Shown here in pieces: positions 58,621 through 64,000 of a stretch of DNA of 64,000 nt. How positions within the stretch are numbered: position 1 is the first letter of the stretch; every line of letters starts with the position of its first letter. Source of the stretch: Sorghum bicolor (lineage: Eukaryota; Streptophyta; Magnoliopsida; Poales; Poaceae); the NCBI RefSeq assembly GCF_000003195.3, contig NC_012878.2, forward strand, positions 58,962,629 through 59,026,628, read 5' to 3'. Under the pieces are notes generated by a model, which worked only from the letters and a program-made list of their open reading frames with translations, did no database searches and had not been told where the DNA came from. Both the position numbers and the translations under genes were made by a program.

Positions 58621-61184
58621 TTGATCCTTGGGATTTCTACTCCCACCAATCGCATCAATCTCATCAATGAATATTATACAAGGAGATCGTTTTTTTGCTG
58701 CATTAAACAGGTCCCTCACTCTTCTAGCCCCAACACCCACAAACATCTCCTCAAATTCACTACCGCTGCATGAGAAGAAAGGAACACCAGCTTCCCCAGC
58801 TATAGCCCTTGCCAACATGGTTTTTCCAGTTCCAGGTGGTCCCACCAGCAAAACACCTTTAGGAAGCTTTCCACCAAGGCGCGTAAAACGCTGGGAAGAA
58901 TGAAAGGTGCAGGTGAGTAACAAAATTTGAAACATCGAGATACAACACAAAAGATGCAAACTTTGACGTGCCTTTTACAAAGAGCAATTCTTGATTACAA
59001 AGTCATCCTTAACAAAGCAGTGCAAAAGGAAAAAACAATAGTCTAATACTATATGAGACCAAAACAACTATATATGCAGAGTGTCGGAAAAACTCAAAGA
59101 AGAGTTCAAGGAGCCTGCAAGTTAAGCCAAACAATGAGCTCACAAAGGATTGATAGAAGAATAGGCTGAGTAAAATTGATGCAGACTGCAGTTTCTTCTG
59201 AGTTTAACAAAAAAAAAATCCCAAAAAATCACTTCATGATAGAAGACTTTGCAGTTCTTTTAGAAAACTGATAGACCATATTACTTGGTCATCACTGTGT
59301 TGGAGTTTCAGTTCACTCCTATGCTTTAGTCCTAATGGTTATAGTGGACTTGATATAATGTTAATCAAGCTATTTAGAATCTCATGACAGACAAATAGTA
59401 ATGCCAGACTAAAAGAAGTTCACCTTGGGATCTCGTAGGTAGTGAACAATTTCCTCAAGTTCAGCTTTAACTTCGTCAACTCCCTTGACATCACTGAACT
59501 TTGTGGTTGAATCCATGCTGGGCCGAACCTCTTCATTCAAACCAAGTCCTGATATAACCCAAGTTTCAGTGATAATTAATGCTGAAACTGAATCAGGAAC
59601 AACAAAGAGTCATCCTACTTCACAATAACAAACCTTTACTAATTCCCCTGTCTTCAATGAGAGCTCCAATGCCGGAGATCACAAGGAAAGTAAGTGCAAT
59701 GCTTCGGAAGGTTTTCCAAAGCTGCTCCTTAAATTGGCCAGTTCCTGCAGTAACCATGTGAATAGGTGCATTCGCAGTACCAAGAGCTCCATCTTTTGTC
59801 CGCCGACCCACACTCCCGAAAGCAGCGAGACCAGTACGTCTTTCTTCCTCAATTGTTGAACTAGCAAATCCTGCATAGCGAATTTCATATTATGATACAC
59901 ACACAGAAAATTTTAAAGAAGATGATCCATAATGTGCAAGAAAAAAAGCCACAAGAATTTGATGTGATCAAACATGGGGTTTTACAAATAACAATTAATT
60001 GTAATGCTCAAAGACAGCAAAAGCAGTAGAGAAGCTACCTCTCTGCAATGTTTTGAGCAGGGGGCTATCCTCCAGCCTGTCAAGACTGACAAGAGCTTTT
60101 ATGTACTCAGAAAGAGCAGCAGAGTTGGAATGCAATGAAGGGTGCCTTTCAAAGATTTGTACAACTCTTTCTGGATCGCTTTTATAGATCTGTTTAAGCA
60201 GAGAAGCTTCACTCGGGGAGTCCAGTTCCCGTATCCAGCGTGGAAAGCTACCAGTGTAGCTTGAGCGGTACCTCTCCTGCAAATTTCTAAGCATGCCACC
60301 TGCGTGAAGCACCAACATAGGTTAGAAAAAGAAACAAGGGGTAAGCAATAATCCTACAGTATAAGACAAACGGTGAGGGCACAAATAAGGGTACATGAGA
60401 TGCCATACAAAAGGAAATACCAAAATAGCATATGCCTAATGACGGCAAATGTTGGACATTGCAGAAGCGTGTGACGCTAATTGGCACAGAAGGCAGTTAT
60501 TTACACTTTTAGATTAGATCCAATCCATACCTGCAGCATTGTCGATTCTAGGTGCGATGAAAGCGGAGGAAGCCACTAGCTGATTGCAAACGGCATTTGC
60601 CGACCGAAGCCTCGGGGCCTGCAACACAAACAGACAGGTGTAGAAAAGATTATTACACATCAGGTGGAGGCAATCAAAGTGTTGTGATATATATAACACT
60701 AAAGAAAGTCAAGCATTGGTGGACAACGAGTGTTGAAAAAGATAAAGCCCTGAGGCCCCCCAAACACACAGAGACTGACGAGAGCACAAAAAGGCCGATG
60801 TTTTCAGCTTCCTCGGACCTGGATTAAGTGTGCAGGTAGAAACTCCGAACAAAGCTGGAGATTTGAGTCATGTGGCGTATCGCGTATTATGATCGGAGAG
60901 GTTCTTCGTTGCTGTAGATCGGATTGAGGCCTGGCCGCCTGGGTTTTTTTAAAAGTCGAAAACGTCATAAACCCTAGTACGTGGCGTTAGAGAAGACGCG
61001 CGATTTCCCTAGGAAGGTGTCCCCTAGGACTTGTTCCCGTCCAATCCCATGCGAGGAGAGGACGGAAGGGCAGGTACAAGCGAAAGATCGATTGAGGAAA
61101 CCTTGGGTTGGCGCAGAGGGGAGGAGAAAAGGACGACGGAGGGAGGGAGAGAGAAACCTTGGAGATGGCGAGGCGCCAGGCCAT
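57345..61184 (-). CDS. FTSH4: Mitochondrial i-AAA protease, FTSH4 type
   Basis: A membrane-bound ATP-dependent zinc protease of the inner mitochondrial membrane that degrades unassembled and oxidised membrane proteins. Seven exons (minus): 61184-61158, 60618-60531, 60299-60039, 59870-59634, 59548-59424, 58890-58414, 58325-57345. Phases fit and give 731 aa. The N-terminus [19 protein letters not shown] is basic and acid-free, as in a mitochondrial presequence. One membrane segment lies at about 183-197 ([15 protein letters not shown]), favouring the i-AAA over the two-pass m-AAA class. The AAA domain has Walker A GPPGTGKT (263-270), Walker [12 protein letters not shown] and the second region of homology near [12 protein letters not shown]. 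The protease site is HEGGH (482-486). After [17 protein letters not shown] the protein carries an unusual Ala-rich tail of about 60 residues encoded by GCN repeats. The start is in a tiny 9-codon first exon. Confidence 0.94.
57425..57500 (-). repeat. Alanine-coding GCN repeat in the FTSH4 tail
   Basis: Runs of GCC, GCG and GCA codons, with a second imperfect KGVAG(V/T) unit, encode the Ala-rich C-terminus of FTSH4. Confidence 0.85.
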
Positions 61185-61282
61185 GATGGTGGCGAGCCGG
61201 CGACGAGGGGAGATCCCGGAGGGAAGCGGTGAGGGAGCGGGAGCTGATCGGAGTCCAGCGGGGAGCCCGGAGCCCGCCGCGA

Positions 61283-61321
<39 letters not shown>

Positions 61322-61532
61322 TCTTCTTCTTCTTTAATCTTTTTTTTGACTGGGGAAGAAAGAGAGAGGGGAGGGAGACTGCTGCGCTGCGACGTGAGGA
61401 GGAGGAGGAGGAGGAGTTGCTTTCAGGTATGCCGTCTCCCGTTCGAACGGGAACGTCCCGGATCGGACGGCCTACCAACAGCCCAAAGCACGGAAGGGAC
61501 GGATCCATTTCTTCTTCTTCTTTTTCTGTTTG
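61185..61532. other. FTSH4 leader/promoter
   Basis: GC-rich leader containing (CT)n at 61285-61317 passing into (CTT)n to about 61335, and (GGA)n near 61398-61415. The overlapping ORFs are repeat artefacts. Confidence 0.6.
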
Positions 61533-61540
61533 CTCTAAGG

Positions 61541-62596
61541 TCAAGATGGCAACGGGGCTATCCCCGTCGGGTTCAGTCAGAACGTTTTACCCCCCGCTAC
61601 CCTGAAAATCCCCCGATCTCCGTCCCCGCCCCCGCTCGCGGGGACAGATTATCCCCGTCCCCGTTCCCCGCTCGGGTATCACATCCCCGACGGGTGTCTC
61701 ATCCCTGAAAACACATACATCAAACAATAAAGAAACACACATTTCTATCATAAAAAAGTTGACAAAAAAATCATTGGAAACAATAATAACTGGACAGAAA
61801 ATAGAATAATTAGATCTCGAAACTAAAAATATATCTTTATCAATCAATACATAGCTTTTCTTCTTCAGATGTGACAACACGAGGTGGAGCAACCCATCCT
61901 TGCCGAAAGAACTGAATTCAGCAGAACCGCAAGAGGGATCCAAGCACACACAGCCATGTCGGGAACTGAATTGAGCTGCAGAGGGGAGAGAAGGGCAAAA
62001 GGGGCCATCTTCGTCGTAGGAGAGGCAGATCCCCTCGAAACCCAAACACACAGAGCCACGGAGGTGATGCGCCTGAGCTGCAGAGAAGGGCGACGTGCCG
62101 GATGTGCGGAGGGGAGGGAAGGGTGACGACCTAGAGTCCTGGACTGAGAGCTGCAGAGTGCAGCAGGTGGGGAGGGAAGGGCGATGCGCGGAGGGGAGGG
62201 AAGGGCGACTCGTCGCGAGCCTGGGATCGAGACTCGAGAGTTGCGGTGGGGAGGGAAGGGACGAAGGGTCGAGGAGTCCAGGACGGCGGCCTTTGAGGGA
62301 AGAATGTGACCTAGGGTTAGAGAAATCCTTTTATACCGCTGTCTTGGCCTCTTGGGCTTGGGCCGATTCATCTCTACTGGGCTTCTTCAAGTATGTATGG
62401 CGACGGCTCACACATGCACAGTCGGGGGCCCCGATAGGAAACGGGGACGGGGACCCAGAGACCGTTCGGCTCCCCGCTTCACCCGACGGGGATGAATTTT
62501 AGCCGCTAAGCTCCCCACGGGGATGAAAATCATCTCATATTCATCCCCTAATGGATGAAATCCCCATCGGGGATCGGGGCCCCGTTGCCATCTTGA
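61541..62596. mobile_element. Non-autonomous hAT-like transposon, 8-bp target duplication
   Basis: 1056 bp with perfect 17-bp inverted ends TCAAGATGGCAACGGGG / CCCCGTTGCCATCTTGA. CTCTAAGG is duplicated at 61533-61540 and 62597-62604. The 8-bp duplication and the TGGCAACGGGG-type end fit the hAT superfamily. There is no transposase. Subterminal GGGGAC/CCCCGT repeats are frequent at both ends. Confidence 0.88.
62270..62372 (-). promoter_or_regulatory. Promoter-like block inside the hAT-like element
   Basis: Reading minus, in order: GGCCCAAGCCCAAG (site-II-like), GGTATAAAAGG (TATA box), TCTAACCCTAGG (telo-box-like) and a CT-rich stretch. This order matches promoters of plant translation-related genes. 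Its transcriptional activity is inference. Confidence 0.45.
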
Positions 62597-62602
62597 CTCT
62601 AA

Positions 62603-63088
62603 GGCCAGTCTCAGGCCGATTTTCTGTCATATTGGCATGAAGTATTAAATATAGACGAAAACAAAAACTAATTATACAGTTTGACTGTAAATCGCGAGAC
62701 GAATCTTTTGATCCTAGTTAGTCTATGATTGGACAATGTTTGTCATAAACAAACGAAAATGCTACAGTAGCAAAATCCAAAAAAAAATCACATCTAAACA
62801 AGGCCTCAGTGGAGAGTTTCATAGCGTCGTTTTCAAGATTGCCATGTCATGTAAAATGAAATGAAACTTAGATGAAACACCCACTCTCAATGGAGAGTTT
62901 CATTCCATGGTTTCATAGGCATTTAATTTCAAGACTCATAGAGTTGGTAATCGTGCCAAGAGAGTTTCATCTAGATGAAACCCATTTCTTCTCTCTTCTT
63001 AAATACATTGTCATGTCATCCAAAATGCTTATGTGGTAGCCTATTTAATGTGAATGAAACTCAAATGAAACTCCCACTGAGACTGGCC
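62603..63088. mobile_element. Tourist-like MITE with GGCCAGTCTCAG ends
   Basis: Inverted ends GGCCAGTCTCAGTGG... and ...CCACTGAGACTGGCC (rejoined after removal of the nested MITE), with TAA at 62600-62602 and 63089-63091. The interior repeats GGAGAGTTTCAT and its complement. Confidence 0.85.
62614..62805 (+). mobile_element. MITE, GGCCTTGTTTAG family, copy H, nested
   Basis: 192 bp with a shortened left part. The right end is ATCTAAACAAGGCC. TCA at 62611-62613 and 62806-62808 is its 3-bp target duplication inside the Tourist-like element. Confidence 0.85.
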
Positions 63089-63203
63089 TAAGAAAACTCT
63101 ATTTTTTGAGTAAAATCCATTGGGGGTCCTTGAACTTGTCTCGCGTTCTCAAATAGGTCCATATACTCACAAAACTAGATTTTCAGGTCACTAACTTTGC
63201 CAA

Positions 63204-63440
63204 GGCCTTGTTTACTTTTCCAAATATTTTGCAAAATATTTCAGATTCTCCGTCACATCAAATCTTGCGGCATATAAAAAGAGCATTAAATATAGTTATA
63301 AAAGATAATTAATTACACAATTTACATATAATTTGTGAGACGAATCTTATGAGACTAGTTAGCCTATGATGAGACAAATACAAACAAAAGTGCTACTATT
63401 CACATTTTGCAAAAAAAAAAAATTGCAAGTAAACAAAGCG
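63204..63440 (+). mobile_element. MITE, GGCCTTGTTTAG family, copy G
   Basis: Starts GGCCTTGTTTACTTTTCC and follows the family body to AAGTAAACAAAGCG, a mutated right terminus. It lies inside or beside another repeat whose left part (63100-63200) reads CCTTGAACTTGTCTCGCG. Confidence 0.75.
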
Positions 63441-64000
63441 TAAATGTATCACAAAAGGTCCAAACCAGTTTTGAAACCCTGGTTTTTGCACAAGTGGCTG
63501 CCAACCTGTCCCCTTTGTGCAACTGCTCAAGGTGACCACGTGCATGCCTCGTACGCCGCCGCGTCCGCGGGCACCACGAACGGGCATCACATTGAACGCC
63601 ATCTGCTCAATGTGATGCGCGCCACCATCCGCCAGCGACAGGTACAGGCCCAACCCCACATCCGTGTTTAAACAGCGGGCTCGCGTAGCATCCGGAGAGG
63701 GGAGTTTGCGTCCATGGTGGCCGGCCGCGCGGCGAGCACCGCGAGTAGGAGGCCCAGGACAGGCGCATCCCGGCCGCCGCGAATGCCACCGAGTAGTTCG
63801 CGTTGGCGTCAATGGATTTGGCGCAGTAGACAATAAATGGTGACGGTGGACATGGATGAGATGAGGCCCAGCCCAGCTACACGCCGCGGCTGGTGCGGTG
63901 TGCCGGCTGCAGAAGCAGGCCAATGTGCAGCTGGTGCGCGCAGGCCGACCTGCTCAATGCGCAGGCGCACCACGGCAACCTGCAGCTAGCCCTCTTCTGC
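63441..64000. other. GC-rich segment, possible degraded coding sequence
   Basis: Base composition rises sharply. Minus-strand frames give pieces such as CAKSIDANANYSVAFAAAG and GMRLSWASYSRCSPRG but shift frame and include stops. I cannot name a family. It could be a gene fragment carried by a transposon, or the edge of a gene beyond the window. Confidence 0.3.

Noticed and set aside
61108..61708. Plus-strand ORFs of about 160 codons rich in Ser/Leu/Phe
   Set aside because: They are driven by the (CT)n/(CTT)n repeat in the FTSH4 leader and cross the border of the hAT-like element.

Overview
The window is nuclear DNA from a panicoid grass, most likely Sorghum or a close Andropogoneae relative. 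The evidence is spliced plant genes, GC-rich first exons and 5' leaders, and many grass transposons: a MITE family with GGCCTTGTTTAG ends, Stowaway elements, tRNA-derived SINEs, a hAT-like element and a LINE tail. Nine protein-coding genes are supported, and all lie on the minus strand. Exon boundaries were read by hand from GT/GC-AG sites, reading-frame continuity and family conservation.

In order of coordinate: (1) the N-terminal part of translation initiation factor eIF5B, cut by the left edge (1-969); (2) a clade A PP2C phosphatase of the ABA co-receptor type (3578-5971); (3) a single-exon ALP1/HARBI1-like domesticated Harbinger transposase without two catalytic acidic residues (9575-10948); (4) V-ATPase subunit C (12324-15802, 11 exons, 377 aa); (5) an unrecognised protein with five ~63-aa tandem repeats and a hydrophobic C-terminal tail (17361 to at least 20715); (6) a small proline-rich one-TM protein (21490-22882); (7) EAF1, the HSA/SANT scaffold of the NuA4 complex (27305-38791, 19 exons, 1857 aa); (8) BTAF1/MOT1, the TBP-displacing Swi2/Snf2 ATPase (41964-55075, 28 exons, 2048 aa); (9) a mitochondrial i-AAA protease of the FTSH4 type (57345-61184, 7 exons, 731 aa).

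The intergenic tracts hold transposons. 6962-7862 has five MITE relatives end to end. 23740-25880 is a MITE split by a ~1.9 kb insertion. 40441-41160 is a Stowaway split by a LINE tail. 61533-63091 is a set of nested and abutting elements whose target-site duplications are still readable. The introns of EAF1 and BTAF1 hold Stowaway elements, SINE-like pieces and near-perfect tandem duplications.

The genes do not form an operon or pathway. They are mostly housekeeping functions (translation, vacuolar acidification, chromatin and transcription, mitochondrial proteolysis) plus one ABA-signalling gene. EAF1 and BTAF1 are neighbours, but I have no sequence evidence that this has functional meaning. 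I do not see a clearly new multi-gene system. The best candidates for undescribed biology are the repeat protein (gene 5), the promoter-like segment inside the hAT-like element, and the 1.9 kb insertion rich in CCGGACGC-type inverted motifs.
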